A DNA stretch of 64,000 bases from Pontibacter coccineus. Its GTDB lineage: Bacteria; Bacteroidota; Bacteroidia; Cytophagales; Hymenobacteraceae. Within the stretch, counting starts at the first letter, position 1. Each line of letters begins with the position of its first letter. The DNA lies in assembly GCF_030546575.1 (NCBI RefSeq), contig NZ_JAUOTN010000005.1, positions 62,001 to 126,000 on the forward strand, in the 5' to 3' direction. Shown here in pieces: positions 1-9,849 of this stretch. The translations under genes were made by a program, and so were the position numbers. The notes under the pieces are model-generated. The model was not told the origin of the DNA. It made no database searches and saw only the letters and a program-made list of their open reading frames with translations.

Positions 1-310
1 AGTTCATCAGGATGGAGCCGAACACAGGGTGGTTTTTCGGAATCTCGGGGAAGAGCCGGTTAAAAAACGGCCCCACCAGCCTGGCGAAAATGGCGATAAT
101 GCCGCCCCGTTCACCTACTTTCATCAGGCCCAGCCAAAGGGTCATCACGCCTGTCAGGCCGAGCGAAATCTCGAAGCCGAGCTTGGCGTTGTCGAAGGTG
201 CTGGTAACGAGTTTCTGGAAAATCTCCACATCGCGGAACACGATGAGCTGGAACAAAGCAATAGCAAAGGCGATCAGGAAGAAGGCCGCCCACAGATAGT
301 TTAATACCAT
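1..310 (-). CDS. Nucleoside-recognition (Gate) domain membrane protein, SpmA/SpmB-like, 5' part
   Basis: The gene runs off the left edge; only its first 103 codons are present, starting at the ATG complementary to 308-310. The visible part begins MVLNYLWAAFFLIAFAIALF, a hydrophobic segment, followed by a soluble stretch and then SLGLTGVMTLWLGLMKVGERGG. That last pattern, with the later IPKNHPVFGSI, is characteristic of Bacteroidota proteins that fuse SpmA- and SpmB-type nucleoside-recognition (Gate) domains. Such proteins are polytopic inner-membrane proteins; the name spore maturation is inherited from Bacillus and this lineage does not sporulate, so the substrate is unknown. The family assignment is from pattern recognition of the N-terminus only. 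Confidence 0.75.
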   Translation of the reverse strand, partial: MVLNYLWAAFFLIAFAIALFQLIVFRDVEIFQKLVTSTFDNAKLGFEISLGLTGVMTLWLGLMKVGERGGIIAIFARLVGPFFNRLFPEIPKNHPVFGSILMN

Positions 311-402
311 GAAGCAAAGGTTGGTCAGGAATCAGCCTGTAAGATACAAACTGATTCCAAAACCGGGCAGGGTTTAGCAGACAAATTTAACGGGAGGCAA
401 AC

Positions 403-1851
403 TTAGTAACGCAGCCCATGAATGATCTCCGGCCGATCGCCCTGCAAATCATACAAAAATCCGTTTAGGATGGCATATTTTGCCGTGCCTTCGCTGTCTT
501 TTAAGAGAAAGTTAGCCGGCTCATCCAGCGCTAGCTGGTGATTCACAGTGCTGGCTATACCTGTCACGTTTAGCGGGAGCGAGGTCGGGTCGGGCAATAC
601 GCCGGGCAGGTGGCGCACCCTGGCGGTGGTATAGCCTTGCCTGAGCAGTTCAGCAGCAAGCTCGGCGGTCAATTCGTCCAGGCTCTCGATGGGCTGTTCG
701 TATACCTGGCCTGGCACCAGAGTTAGGCCAGTGGCGTCCAACTCCTCATACCCATGGAAAACGCTCATGTCACCAATTTCCTCTACGGCACTGCTATGGT
801 AAAAACCGAGGTGGTTGGGGGCGTCTACTTCCAGGCGGTTAATGCCGATGTCCAGCAACGTATCGCGGCCGTTTTCGGAATAGCGGACATGACGCAGCAC
901 CAGGTCGTAGAGGTGCCGCTGGTTTTCAGGTATACGGTCATAGCCTTCGAGCACAAAGGCATTGTAATTTTCCCCGGCAATCAGGTATAGCCCCGAGAGG
1001 ATGGCTGTAAAGTTCAGCTGACGGATGTGCTGCTTCTCCGGATCGCCGTGCTGCCCACCTGACTCCACCAGGATCACGCTGGTCCCCCATTTCTGGATAT
1101 TGTCGCCGAAGGCCCGGGGCTCGTGCTCGTCGTTAAACTTGGCCACCTGACCGGGGATGAACTGCTGCAGCACGTGGTCCATGCCGGCGATGGTGCGCAT
1201 GGCCCGCTCACGCACCGTGTTGATGCTGCGGGCATGGTCGTAGGCTGGGGCAAGAAAGGAAATCGTGGCCGGGCGTGAAGTATAGCCGGCGGTATAATAG
1301 CGGCTCTGATCGTGGAGGTTAAAACCGAAGGCTGGTTCCAACTCGTCGCGCAGCTTTTTCAAAAGCACTGATTCCGGACTTTGCAGCCGCAGGGCATCGC
1401 GGTTCATGTCTATACCTAAGGCGTTGCGACGGTTGTACAGCTCGGCACCATCCGGGTTGAGCATCGGCACGATGTAAAGGGTCAAGTGCTCGAGTAGGTG
1501 CTTGCGCACCGGGTTGAGCTCGTCGGACTGGCTGAAAAAGTGCAGCAGGTCGAACAGTGCCATGGTAGCAGTTGGTTCGTCGCCGTGCATCTGCGACCAG
1601 AGCAGAACCCTGGTTTTGCCGGTGCCTGCCTTGATCAGGTAGATCGATCGTCCCTGCACCGAATGTCCGGCTACCTGCACCTCGAACAGAGACTTTTCCT
1701 GCAGCTGCTCGATCAGGGGCACAATATCCCGGTGCCGGAAGCGCCTGTGCTTCAGGGCGGGTTCCTTGTATTGGTGGTGACTATTGTAAAGTTTCTGCCC
1801 CAGTTCCTGTATAGCGGCTGGTAGGCTGTTGTCTGAAGGTATCGTATTCAT
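403..1851 (-). CDS. M14 family zinc carboxypeptidase
   Basis: A 482-residue protein of the M14 metallocarboxypeptidase family. Zinc ligands are visible as H89 and E92 in QMHGDEPTA and H180 in GFNLHDQ. The substrate-anchoring arginine lies in GIDMNR (R151), and the likely catalytic glutamate is E263 in VILVESGG. I chose the ATG at 1851 (MNTIPSDN); a longer reading frame adds 40 residues that run into the preceding gene and look non-coding. No convincing signal peptide is present, so the protein is probably cytoplasmic and trims peptides or amidated amino acids. The C-terminal 150 residues do not match the peptidase core and may be a separate beta-rich domain. The gene is followed on its strand only by the partial Gate-domain gene. 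Confidence 0.85.
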   Translation of the reverse strand: MNTIPSDNSLPAAIQELGQKLYNSHHQYKEPALKHRRFRHRDIVPLIEQLQEKSLFEVQVAGHSVQGRSIYLIKAGTGKTRVLLWSQMHGDEPTATMALFDLLHFFSQSDELNPVRKHLLEHLTLYIVPMLNPDGAELYNRRNALGIDMNRDALRLQSPESVLLKKLRDELEPAFGFNLHDQSRYYTAGYTSRPATISFLAPAYDHARSINTVRERAMRTIAGMDHVLQQFIPGQVAKFNDEHEPRAFGDNIQKWGTSVILVESGGQHGDPEKQHIRQLNFTAILSGLYLIAGENYNAFVLEGYDRIPENQRHLYDLVLRHVRYSENGRDTLLDIGINRLEVDAPNHLGFYHSSAVEEIGDMSVFHGYEELDATGLTLVPGQVYEQPIESLDELTAELAAELLRQGYTTARVRHLPGVLPDPTSLPLNVTGIASTVNHQLALDEPANFLLKDSEGTAKYAILNGFLYDLQGDRPEIIHGLRY

Positions 1852-1951
1852 CTTACTAGTAATTAGATGCTCTCTAATAAAAGCGCCTCCCGCTCCAGGG
1901 CTATACCTGAAAGGGGAGGCGCTGCCCTTTGGGGCTATACCTGATGGTGAC

Positions 1952-2386
1952 TTAGTTGGTTGGCCATGCATTCCACGGAATGCGAGCCAGGATCAGGATC
2001 AGGGCGATGGTATAGAAAATGGCGATGCTGCTGAAACGTTTCTTATCGTTCTGCAGACGCTTGGAACGGGCATATCCTACTGTAATCAGCACCACGGCAA
2101 TGATCATGGTCAAGGGGTGCTCCAGAATGTACAGCCTGGAAGTGGAGTCCTTCATAAAGCCTTCTGTCGCATTATTAATTCCCAGGGGCGATACAAAGTA
2201 TAGAATCACACCGATCACCCACTGCAGGTGCGCCGGGATAAGGCCCAACAAGCCTCTTTTTCTGTCCTTGTCTGTGAATGTCTTGTTGCCAGACATACCC
2301 ATAAAGGCGAAGATAATGCTGATGATCAGACCTAGCAGCACGAGATAGGTCATGAAAGAGTGCAAATGCTGTATTCCTGTATACAT
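1952..2386 (-). CDS. Small four-helix membrane protein of unknown function
   Basis: A 144-residue, very hydrophobic protein with four predicted membrane helices at roughly residues 10-32, 55-75, 90-110 and 120-140. The start is placed at the ATG at 2386 (MYTGIQHLHSF), which has the paired histidines HLH near the N-terminus; an upstream in-frame ATG would add 17 residues. Proteins of this size and shape are common in Bacteroidota and are sometimes called cytochrome b-like because of their histidines, but no haem-binding pattern can be verified here. It lies 100 bp upstream of the M14 peptidase on the same strand. The spacer between them carries two copies of CTATACCTG. Confidence 0.6.
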   Translation of the reverse strand: MYTGIQHLHSFMTYLVLLGLIISIIFAFMGMSGNKTFTDKDRKRGLLGLIPAHLQWVIGVILYFVSPLGINNATEGFMKDSTSRLYILEHPLTMIIAVVLITVGYARSKRLQNDKKRFSSIAIFYTIALILILARIPWNAWPTN

Positions 2387-2486
2387 TTCGGAGAAAGTGG
2401 TTAGTGTCGGCTGTAAATATAGGAATTTAATTATCAATTCAGATAGGCTGTCCCGATTTCAGAGCACGCATCACCAGGCAAAAGAA

Positions 2487-2515
2487 AACCCCGTGCACGC
2501 GAAATGCACGGGGTT
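2487..2515 (-). terminator. Rho-independent terminator of the exported methyltransferase gene
   Basis: The 11-bp arms AACCCCGTGCA (2487-2497) and TGCACGGGGTT (2505-2515) enclose a 7-nt loop. On the minus strand the stem is followed by a T-rich run (complement of 2479-2486). It lies 23 bp past the stop of the gene ending at 2538. Confidence 0.85.
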
Positions 2516-2537
2516 ACTTGGTCAGGTATAGCAGTGA

Positions 2538-3104
2538 TTACTGGCCTTTGCCAATCTTTTTGTTTTCAGGTACAGTCCACAGATAGATGGTAGAGCCGTC
2601 TATCACCTGGGTCTCTTCCGGCTCCCAGTCGCCCATATCGAAAGCGTGGGACACGATGCGCGTGCCTGGCTTGAGCTGCTCAAGCAGCACCGGGCGAAGC
2701 TTCATGTTCACATTTGGCAGCAGGTATAGCGTCACGACGGAGGCCGGTTTGTAATTGACCTTAAACAAATCCTGCTCCACGAATTTCACCTTGTTGGTTA
2801 CGCCCGCCTCACGCGCATTTTCATTGGCTTCCTGAATACGCTCCGGGTTTATATCAAAGCCCATACCGGTGGCACCATGCTCTTTCGCAGCCGTGATCAC
2901 GATACGGCCGTCACCGCAGCCCAGGTCATACACCACATCACCCTTCGACACCTTTGCTAGTTTCAACATGGCGTCCACCACCTTCTGTGGGGTAGGCACA
3001 TAAGGCACATCCAGTTTAGGGGCCGTAGTCGTGGTTTGAGCGAATGCCGCTGCAGCGAAAAGTGTCAGCACGAGTGTGCAAAGCGAATGTCTGATTGCTC
3101 TCAT
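2538..3104 (-). CDS. SAM-dependent methyltransferase with an N-terminal signal peptide
   Basis: 188 residues. The first 22 form a clear signal peptide ending in AAAAFAQ, followed by a class I methyltransferase fold. Motif I is VVYDLGCGDGRI (near residues 58-69), and the acidic end of strand 2 is GMGFDINPERI. The length and the start PYVPTPQKVVDAML match a family of small Bacteroidota methyltransferases with SP-like N-termini. Exported SAM-dependent enzymes are puzzling because SAM is not expected in the periplasm; the leader could instead be a membrane anchor with the enzyme facing inwards. The substrate is not predictable. It is monocistronic with its own terminator. Confidence 0.8.
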   Translation of the reverse strand: MRAIRHSLCTLVLTLFAAAAFAQTTTTAPKLDVPYVPTPQKVVDAMLKLAKVSKGDVVYDLGCGDGRIVITAAKEHGATGMGFDINPERIQEANENAREAGVTNKVKFVEQDLFKVNYKPASVVTLYLLPNVNMKLRPVLLEQLKPGTRIVSHAFDMGDWEPEETQVIDGSTIYLWTVPENKKIGKGQ

Positions 3105-3274
3105 CTTGTTTTCATTAAGTTAGTGATCCATTTTAGAAAAAAACCAGGTATAGGGTGAGCGGTATTGATTGGCTGAACGCGCATAGGCTGTATTTACGTG
3201 CAGCCGGTATCAGTAGTTCCTGATTTTGGCATTTTATGTATATTTTAGTAGGATTCATTTAAGTGTAGCCGCCT

Positions 3275-4687
3275 TTAGTTTGCCTGTTCTTTTTGTTTCC
3301 GGATACGAGGTATGGCCAGCAGCACCAGCACACCCACTACCAGCACGCCTATACCTACCAGAGCTCCCATGCCGGTATACATCAGGCTGGAGTAGAACAG
3401 GTAGGCGCTCGTGAAACAGAAAATGAGTGGGGTGATGGGGTATAGCGGCACTTTAAAAGGTCTCGGGCGCTCCGGCTCCTTGCGACGCAACACAAACAGC
3501 GCTATACCTACCAGCAGCAAAAAGAACCAGAAGACCGGCGCCGTGTACTCGACCATGGTTTCAAAACCGTTGCGGGTGAACAGCGCCAGTCCGACCAGCG
3601 CCAGCGATACAAGCCCCTGCACGACATAGGCATTCACCGGCGAGGAGGCTTTGGTGTTCCACTGGCCCAGGTAACTGAAAACCGGGAAGTCGCGGCCAAG
3701 GGCGTAATTGGTGCGAGCCCCGGTCAGGATAGTGGCATTAGCCGAGGTGAGGGCGGCAAGCACTACAATAATGCCGATCAGTACCATACCTGCATCGCCG
3801 ATCGTTACCTGTGCCAGGTCGGCGGCTATCGCATTGGAGGAGGCCATACCTTTCAGGCCCAGCACATGCAGGTAGGCCAGATTAATGAGCAGGTAGATCA
3901 GGGTGATGATGGCGATGCTGGCGATCAGGGCGGTGGCCATGCCCCGGCGGCCGGTTTTGAGCTCCGCCGATATGTATGCCGCCTCGTTCCAGCCACCGAA
4001 AGTAAGCAGCACAAAGACCATGGCCAACCCCATGGAAGTGCCGTTCCCGGTGGCAACAGTAGCCGCTGCCGCCGGTTCATTGGGTGCGAACAGGAAGGCT
4101 GCCACCAGCACGATCAGGATGCCTAGCACCTCGAGTATGAGCAGAAAATTCTGCACTCCTGCCCCGAAACTGACACCCATAATATTGATGGCGGTGAGAG
4201 AGATCACGACCAGCGCGGCATACAAAACTGATGAAAACTCCCCAATGCTGTAGATCTGGGCCATGTAGTCGCCGATGATAAAGGAAAGCAATGCGATGGA
4301 ACCGGTCTGAATGATGCTCATACGTGCCCAGGCAAATAAAAAGGCCAGCCGTTTACCAAATGCCCTCGTCAGGAAGTGGTAATCGCCGCCGGCATGCGGA
4401 AAGGTAGTGGTGAGTTCGGCGTAGCAGAGTGCCCCGATCAGTGATACCAATCCGCCCAGCAACCAGGTGGATAGGAACATGGTGCCGCTTTCTACGTTGG
4501 CTGCCACAAGCGAGGGTGTCCTGAAGATACCGGCCCCGACCACAATGCCCACGATCACGGCGATGGCGTCGAACAGGCCGAGGGCGGGTCTGGGTTCCGC
4601 TTTTGGCTTTTCTTCGGCCAGGGCGGTGGCCTCTGTGCTGGCCAGGGTCGCGTCTGCTGCGGGGTACTCTTCGTTCAGGTTAGGCAT
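3275..4687 (-). CDS. APC-superfamily amino acid permease
   Basis: 470 residues from the ATG at 4687 (MPNLNEEYP). A longer frame starts at 4744 and adds 19 residues, so the true start is uncertain. After a hydrophilic, acidic N-terminal tail of about 35 residues come about 12 membrane helices. Helix 1 carries the APC signature VGIVVGAGIFRTPS, with the GAGIF unwound segment that binds the amino acid backbone. The next helices read CYAELTTTFPHAGGDYHFLTRAFG, typical of the APA/LAT branch (for example serine/threonine exchanger-like proteins). It imports or exchanges amino acids at the inner membrane; the specific substrate cannot be read. It stands alone, divergent from the HtrA gene. Confidence 0.88.
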   Translation of the reverse strand: MPNLNEEYPAADATLASTEATALAEEKPKAEPRPALGLFDAIAVIVGIVVGAGIFRTPSLVAANVESGTMFLSTWLLGGLVSLIGALCYAELTTTFPHAGGDYHFLTRAFGKRLAFLFAWARMSIIQTGSIALLSFIIGDYMAQIYSIGEFSSVLYAALVVISLTAINIMGVSFGAGVQNFLLILEVLGILIVLVAAFLFAPNEPAAAATVATGNGTSMGLAMVFVLLTFGGWNEAAYISAELKTGRRGMATALIASIAIITLIYLLINLAYLHVLGLKGMASSNAIAADLAQVTIGDAGMVLIGIIVVLAALTSANATILTGARTNYALGRDFPVFSYLGQWNTKASSPVNAYVVQGLVSLALVGLALFTRNGFETMVEYTAPVFWFFLLLVGIALFVLRRKEPERPRPFKVPLYPITPLIFCFTSAYLFYSSLMYTGMGALVGIGVLVVGVLVLLAIPRIRKQKEQAN

Positions 4688-4863
4688 AGTTTTACAGCTA
4701 GGTATAGGCTTAGTCGTCTCTGCCTCAGTGTTTACGGACAGCAACAGGATTTTAGTTGTAAACCATGCGCTTTTTTAAAGAGTAAATAGTATAAAGTATG
4801 GGTGCCAGATCCGTCTCAGGTATAGCCCCTGTATCCATTCATTCAGCTATTAAATAAGACATT

Positions 4864-6420
4864 ATGAACTCAAATCTGCCTTTCAGCCAACCCGTTCGTA
4901 TGATAATCGGTAAAGCAAGTGGTAAAACGTCAATATATATGGGAAAAGCTGTCGGCACCTTTCTAATCGCCATCCTTTCTGCTGTGCTCGCCATAGTAGG
5001 GTACAAGTTCTTCGAGGGTGATTCTGCTCAAAGTGGGAACTTCAACAATAAAACTAATGCTGCCGGCATGCCGGTGGCGTCATCGGCTGGCAACCCGGAC
5101 TTTGTGCCGGCCGCGGCCAGCGTGACACCCGCCGTGGTGCATATTAAAACTGAGTATGCGGGCGAGCAAACCAGTAGAAACCCTATTTATGAAATGTTCG
5201 GGATGCCACAGCAGTCCACTCCGGTGCAGGGCTCAGGCTCAGGGGTACTTATTTCTAAAGACGGCTACATCGTCACCAACAATCACGTGATCGACCGGGC
5301 ATCAGGTATAGAAGTGGTGCTGCCCGACCGCCGTACCTTCCAGGCCAAACTAATCGGGACAGACCCAAGCACCGACCTGGCCCTGCTGAAAGTGGAGGGA
5401 AGAGACCTGCCGGCGGTTCCGCTGGGTGACTCCGACAAGGTGCAGGTAGGGGAGTGGGTATTGGCTGTGGGTTATCCGCTCACGCTCAACTCTACCGTCA
5501 CGGCCGGTATCGTCAGTGCCAAGGGCAGGAGCATCGGCATCCTGAACCGACCGAGTCAGGGTGGTTACGTCGATCCGGCGCAGACGGCCAACACCGCCAT
5601 TGAGTCTTTTATCCAGACAGATGCAGCCATCAACCCGGGGAACTCGGGCGGTGCGCTGGTGAACACGTCCGGGCAACTGATTGGCATTAACACGGCCATT
5701 GCCTCCCAAACGGGGAGCTATGCCGGCTACGGTTTTGCTATACCTGTTAACCTGATGCAGAAAGTGGTGGGCGACATCCGGGAATTTGGCCGGGTGCGCC
5801 GCGGCTTCCTGGGCGTCAACTTTCCGGTGCCCGCCGTGGAAGATCAGCTGCTGCGGTCTCGTGGCATCGATCCGGGTAAAGTGAAGGGTGTGTACATCAT
5901 GGGTGTGCAGCCGGGCAGTGGCGCCGAGAAAGCAGGCATAAAAGAAGGGGACATTATTCAGGGTATAGATGGCACTGGCGTAAACACCTCGGCGGAGCTT
6001 TCCGAACGCATCGCCCGCCATTATCCGGGTGACAAAGTGGAGCTGGCCCTGCTGCAGGACGGCAAACAGCGCAAAGTCACCGTTACCCTGCAGGGCGAGG
6101 AAGAAGAAACACCTACCGACATCGCTGCCAAAGGATTGGAAGCCAGGCTGGGGGCCAGTTTCGCCCCGCTCACCGACCGCATGAAGCAGCAGTATCGTCT
6201 GAACGAAGGTGTGTACGTCACAAAAGTGCAGCCTGGTGGTTTCTTCGATTCGGCAGGTATACCAGAGGGCACTGTCGTGGCGCGCATCAACGGGCGTCCG
6301 GTGAGCAGCCTCACCGATATTAGCAAATCGCTGGCAGCCTCCCGCAGCGGCATGGTGCGGATAGATGGCGTAACGCCGGACGGAACGGCCTTTGTGTTCA
6401 ACTTCCCGCTGGGTGCCTAA
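4864..6420 (+). CDS. HtrA/Deg-type periplasmic serine protease with two PDZ domains
   Basis: 518 residues. An N-terminal uncleaved membrane segment lies at about 30-48, followed by a flexible linker and a trypsin-like domain. The catalytic triad is H141 (TNNHVID), D171 (STDLALL) and S261 (GNSGGAL). Two PDZ domains follow at about 315-405 (ending before the LQGEEEE linker) and 420-515. This is the DegP/DegQ architecture that degrades or refolds misfolded envelope proteins. The start is the first ATG after an AT-rich leader; in-frame ATGs at codons 13 and 26 are alternatives. It contains four copies of the GGTATAG/CTATACC/GGTATACC word, read as Gly-Ile or Ile-Pro. The DUF72 gene follows after only 9 bp, suggesting co-transcription. 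Confidence 0.93.
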   Translation: MNSNLPFSQPVRMIIGKASGKTSIYMGKAVGTFLIAILSAVLAIVGYKFFEGDSAQSGNFNNKTNAAGMPVASSAGNPDFVPAAASVTPAVVHIKTEYAGEQTSRNPIYEMFGMPQQSTPVQGSGSGVLISKDGYIVTNNHVIDRASGIEVVLPDRRTFQAKLIGTDPSTDLALLKVEGRDLPAVPLGDSDKVQVGEWVLAVGYPLTLNSTVTAGIVSAKGRSIGILNRPSQGGYVDPAQTANTAIESFIQTDAAINPGNSGGALVNTSGQLIGINTAIASQTGSYAGYGFAIPVNLMQKVVGDIREFGRVRRGFLGVNFPVPAVEDQLLRSRGIDPGKVKGVYIMGVQPGSGAEKAGIKEGDIIQGIDGTGVNTSAELSERIARHYPGDKVELALLQDGKQRKVTVTLQGEEEETPTDIAAKGLEARLGASFAPLTDRMKQQYRLNEGVYVTKVQPGGFFDSAGIPEGTVVARINGRPVSSLTDISKSLAASRSGMVRIDGVTPDGTAFVFNFPLGA

Positions 6421-6429
6421 GGAGACCAA

Positions 6430-7176
6430 ATGACAGATCTGAGCAAGCTATACATCGGCACTTCCGGCTGGAGCTACCGCTGGCGGGAAGTGCTATATCC
6501 GCCTGAACTCAAGTCAGCGGACTTCCTGAGCCACTACGCCACGCGCTTCAACTGCACGGAGATCAACAGCAGCTTCTACCATTTCACCATGGCCAAAACC
6601 ATCGAGAAGTGGCTTGCACAAACTCCCGCGCATTTTAAGTTCGCGCCCAAGCTTAACCAGGAGATCACGCACAAGCGCAAGTTCCAGGATATAGAAGAGC
6701 CATTGCAGAAGTTCATGTCGCGCTACCTACTGATGGGCGAGCGGCTGGGGCCGGTGCTGGTGCAGATCGCCGGAAGTTTCCGCTTCGACAAAGGGGTAGC
6801 CGGTGACTTTTACCATACCTTGCGCGAGCTATACCCGGAACAGCCCTTTGCGCTGGAGGCCCGGCACGTGTCGTGGTTTACAGAGGAATCGTTTGATTTG
6901 ATGCGCGAGTTCAATATCACCACCGTCATCGCCAACGCGGGAAAGCGCTTTCCGGGTACCGAGGTCACGACCACCGATATGGCCTACCTGCGCCTGCACG
7001 GCGACGAGAAAATGTACGCCTCGTCCTACTCTGACGAAAAGCTGGAACGCTACGCCTACATGGTGAAAGACTGGCTGGAAGACGGCAAGCAGGTATGGGT
7101 TTTCTTTAACAACACCATCCTGGGCAACGCCGTGCTCAACGCCGACAGGCTACGGCAATTGGTGACCGAGCTGTGA
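6430..7176 (+). CDS. DUF72 (YecE-like) protein
   Basis: 248 residues, a complete DUF72 protein with the family start LYIGTSGWSYRWR and the pattern FNCTEINSSFYHF. The fold is a TIM barrel related to endonuclease-IV-like barrels; no biochemical role is established for the bacterial family. It starts 9 bp after the htrA stop, with AAGGAGA just upstream of its ATG, one of the few Shine-Dalgarno-like sites in the window. Co-transcription with the protease is likely but does not reveal its function. Confidence 0.9.
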   Translation: MTDLSKLYIGTSGWSYRWREVLYPPELKSADFLSHYATRFNCTEINSSFYHFTMAKTIEKWLAQTPAHFKFAPKLNQEITHKRKFQDIEEPLQKFMSRYLLMGERLGPVLVQIAGSFRFDKGVAGDFYHTLRELYPEQPFALEARHVSWFTEESFDLMREFNITTVIANAGKRFPGTEVTTTDMAYLRLHGDEKMYASSYSDEKLERYAYMVKDWLEDGKQVWVFFNNTILGNAVLNADRLRQLVTEL

Positions 7177-7333
7177 TTTTTTAAAAGGAAGAAAAAATGC
7201 TAAGCTTTTAAACATCACTGGATTGGGATAGGGTGTAACTGCTTGAAAGTCTCGCCACTCAAAATATATAGTGTTTTCAAAACATTTCGGGTGGAAGCGG
7301 GTAATACCTGCGGTACAATTTAGCCTTACAGCC

Positions 7334-9763
7334 ATGCGCTTCTTACTCCTTTTCTTACTGCTCCTGCCTGCACTCAGCTTTGCCCAATCGGGTGTGATAA
7401 CGGGTACCGTGCGCGATGCCAATACCAAAGAAGCCCTGATCGGAGTCTCGGTGCAGGTAGTGGGCGCGCAATTGGGAACTGTCACCAACGAGAGCGGCGC
7501 CTACCGGATCGATAACATTCCGCTGGGGAGCTATACCTTGCAGAGCTCCTACATAGGCTATCAGTCCCTGAGCAAATTCAACGTGAACGTGACGTCAGGC
7601 AATGCCCAGATCATCAATTTTGAGTTGGTGCCGGCTTCGAGTCAGCTGGGCGAGGTGGAAGTGGTGGCGCGGCGCCGGCAAAGTGCGGCCATTGCCGATA
7701 TTGTGACGCCCCTGTCGGTGCAGAGTCTGAGCACAGAAGAAATTCGTAGCAACCCGGGCGGTAACTTCGATATCTCGAAAGTGGTGCAGGTGCTGCCAGG
7801 AGTGGCTACCAGCGGTACAGGCGGGGGCAGTCGCAACGACCTGATCATACGGGGGGGCGCGCCGAGCGAAAACGTGTATTACCTGGATGGCATTGAGATT
7901 CCGTTGATCAACCACTTCACCACGCAGGGCAGTGCCGGCGGCGCGACAGGTATACTGAACGTGTCCTTTATCGAGGACCTGAAGGTGAGCTCTTCGGCTT
8001 TTGATGCCCGCTACGACAATGCGCTGGCCTCGGTGTTTGAGTTCAGGCAGCGCTACGGCAACCCGGAGCGCTTTTCGGGTAACGTGCGCCTGAGCGGTTC
8101 AGAGTTTGCGACTACATTAGAAGGACCGCTTTCCCCTAAAACCACCTACCTGGTGTCGGCCCGCCGCAGCTACCTGCAGTTTTTGTTCAAGCTGCTCGAT
8201 CTGCCTATCCGGCCCAACTATTGGGATTTTCAGTACAAAGTTGACCACAAGATCGACAATAAAACCTCGCTTTCCTTTATCGGGGTGGGGGCCATCGATG
8301 AGTTTGCCTTCGGGGTGCCGCGCAAAAGCACGCCCGAAAGCGAGTACATCCTGCGCTCTATACCTTCCAATAACCAATGGAATTACACGACCGGCGTGGC
8401 GATGAAACGGCTCGTCAATGATGGCTACGTAAACCTGGCGCTAAGTCGGAATGCCTTCAACATTGACCTGGAGAAGTCGGAAGCAGCGCAGGAGGGAGGC
8501 GTTCCGCAGCTCACACTAAAGTCAACTTCACGTGAAACGGAGAACAAACTGCGGCTGGACGTGAACAAGTATCAAAACGGCTTCAAGTATGCTTATGGCG
8601 TATCGGGCCAGTATGTACAGTTCACCAACGACATCTTCAGTTTGATCCGTAATGAGGTGCGCGACGAAAACGGTAACCTGGTGGAGCCTGCCGTGACGGT
8701 TAACTACGATACCAACCTCGACTTCTTTAGGTATGGCGCCTTCGGGCAGGTATCACGCTCGGTGCTCAACAACCGGCTTGGGCTGTCGTTTGGCTTGCGC
8801 ACGGACATGAACTCTTTCACCGACAAGGGGCGCAACCCGCTGAAAACCCTCTCGCCGCGCCTGTCGGCCTCATACCTGCTGACTGATAAATGGACGATCA
8901 ACGGCTCGTGGGGTACTTATTACAAACTGCCGACTTATACCGTGCTAGGCTATCAGGAAAACAACGACTTCCTCAACCGCTCCGCCAATTACATCCAGTC
9001 GGTCCACTATGTGCTGGGCACTGAGTTTCTGCCACGCGAAGATCTGCGCTTTACCGTAGAGGGATTTTACAAAGATTACAGCAACTACCCGGTGTCGCTG
9101 CGTGATGGCATTTCACTGGCCAACCAGGGAGGAGACTTTGGTTCGATTGGCAATGAGGCAGTGAGTACGACCGGAAAGGGCAGGGCCTACGGTGCCGAGT
9201 TCTATGTGCAGAAGAAGCTGACAGGTACCGTCTTCGGGGTGCTTTCCTATACCTATGTGGTGAGTGAGTTTGCCGGAACCGACGGCCGCTACGTGTCCAG
9301 CGCCTGGGATTACCGCCACCTGGCCTCCGGGTTGCTGGGTAAGAAGCTGCCGCGCAACTGGGAGTTCGGGGCCAAGTACCGCTATGCCGGTGGCGCGCCT
9401 GCCACCCCGTTCGATCTGGAAGCCTCGCAACGCAACTACGCATCGCTGGGTGTTGGCATACTGGACTATACCCGTCTCAACACTGAGCGTCTACGACCGT
9501 TCAGCCAGCTCGATGTGCGCATCGACAAGAAGTGGAATTTCAACCGCATCACCCTCGACCTGTTTCTGGACATTGCCAATGTGCTGGGCAGCAACACACC
9601 GGGCTACGACCGCTATACCTTCCAGCGCAACGAGGACAATACCGGCTTTGCCAGCACCGACGGCAATCCGCTGCGTTTGGACGGAGGTAATGCTATACCT
9701 GTCATTCTCAAAAACGACGATGGCAACCTGGTGCCCACCCTCGGGTTTATCGTGGAGTTCTAA
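7334..9763 (+). CDS. TonB-dependent outer-membrane receptor with carboxypeptidase-regulatory-like domain
   Basis: 809 residues starting at MRFLLLF (ATG at 7334), which gives a clean signal peptide ending LSFAQ; an upstream in-frame ATG would bury that leader. Residues about 22-105 form the CarboxypepD_reg-like domain (GVITGTVRDANTKEALIGVSV, one residue pattern typical of Bacteroidota receptors). The plug domain follows (PGGNFDISKVVQVLPGVA, LIIRGGAPSENVYYLDGIEIP) and then a 22-strand-type barrel ending in an aromatic-rich strand with terminal phenylalanine. It imports a ligand using TonB energy. There is no SusD partner next to it, so it is more likely a siderophore/metal/small-ligand receptor than a glycan importer; the ligand is unknown. 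Confidence 0.92.
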   Translation: MRFLLLFLLLLPALSFAQSGVITGTVRDANTKEALIGVSVQVVGAQLGTVTNESGAYRIDNIPLGSYTLQSSYIGYQSLSKFNVNVTSGNAQIINFELVPASSQLGEVEVVARRRQSAAIADIVTPLSVQSLSTEEIRSNPGGNFDISKVVQVLPGVATSGTGGGSRNDLIIRGGAPSENVYYLDGIEIPLINHFTTQGSAGGATGILNVSFIEDLKVSSSAFDARYDNALASVFEFRQRYGNPERFSGNVRLSGSEFATTLEGPLSPKTTYLVSARRSYLQFLFKLLDLPIRPNYWDFQYKVDHKIDNKTSLSFIGVGAIDEFAFGVPRKSTPESEYILRSIPSNNQWNYTTGVAMKRLVNDGYVNLALSRNAFNIDLEKSEAAQEGGVPQLTLKSTSRETENKLRLDVNKYQNGFKYAYGVSGQYVQFTNDIFSLIRNEVRDENGNLVEPAVTVNYDTNLDFFRYGAFGQVSRSVLNNRLGLSFGLRTDMNSFTDKGRNPLKTLSPRLSASYLLTDKWTINGSWGTYYKLPTYTVLGYQENNDFLNRSANYIQSVHYVLGTEFLPREDLRFTVEGFYKDYSNYPVSLRDGISLANQGGDFGSIGNEAVSTTGKGRAYGAEFYVQKKLTGTVFGVLSYTYVVSEFAGTDGRYVSSAWDYRHLASGLLGKKLPRNWEFGAKYRYAGGAPATPFDLEASQRNYASLGVGILDYTRLNTERLRPFSQLDVRIDKKWNFNRITLDLFLDIANVLGSNTPGYDRYTFQRNEDNTGFASTDGNPLRLDGGNAIPVILKNDDGNLVPTLGFIVEF

Positions 9764-9849
9764 CGGCGGAAATCCGGCTCGCTGGTGCGCTTTCTTTCTA
9801 AATTTCGTACCTTTGAACAGTAGATTGTTACACCAGACAAAGAACCAGC

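Noticed and set aside
5350-6429. A 359-codon open frame antisense to the HtrA gene
   Set aside because: It mirrors the codon structure of a clearly real gene, has no domain and no promoter; a GC-driven shadow.
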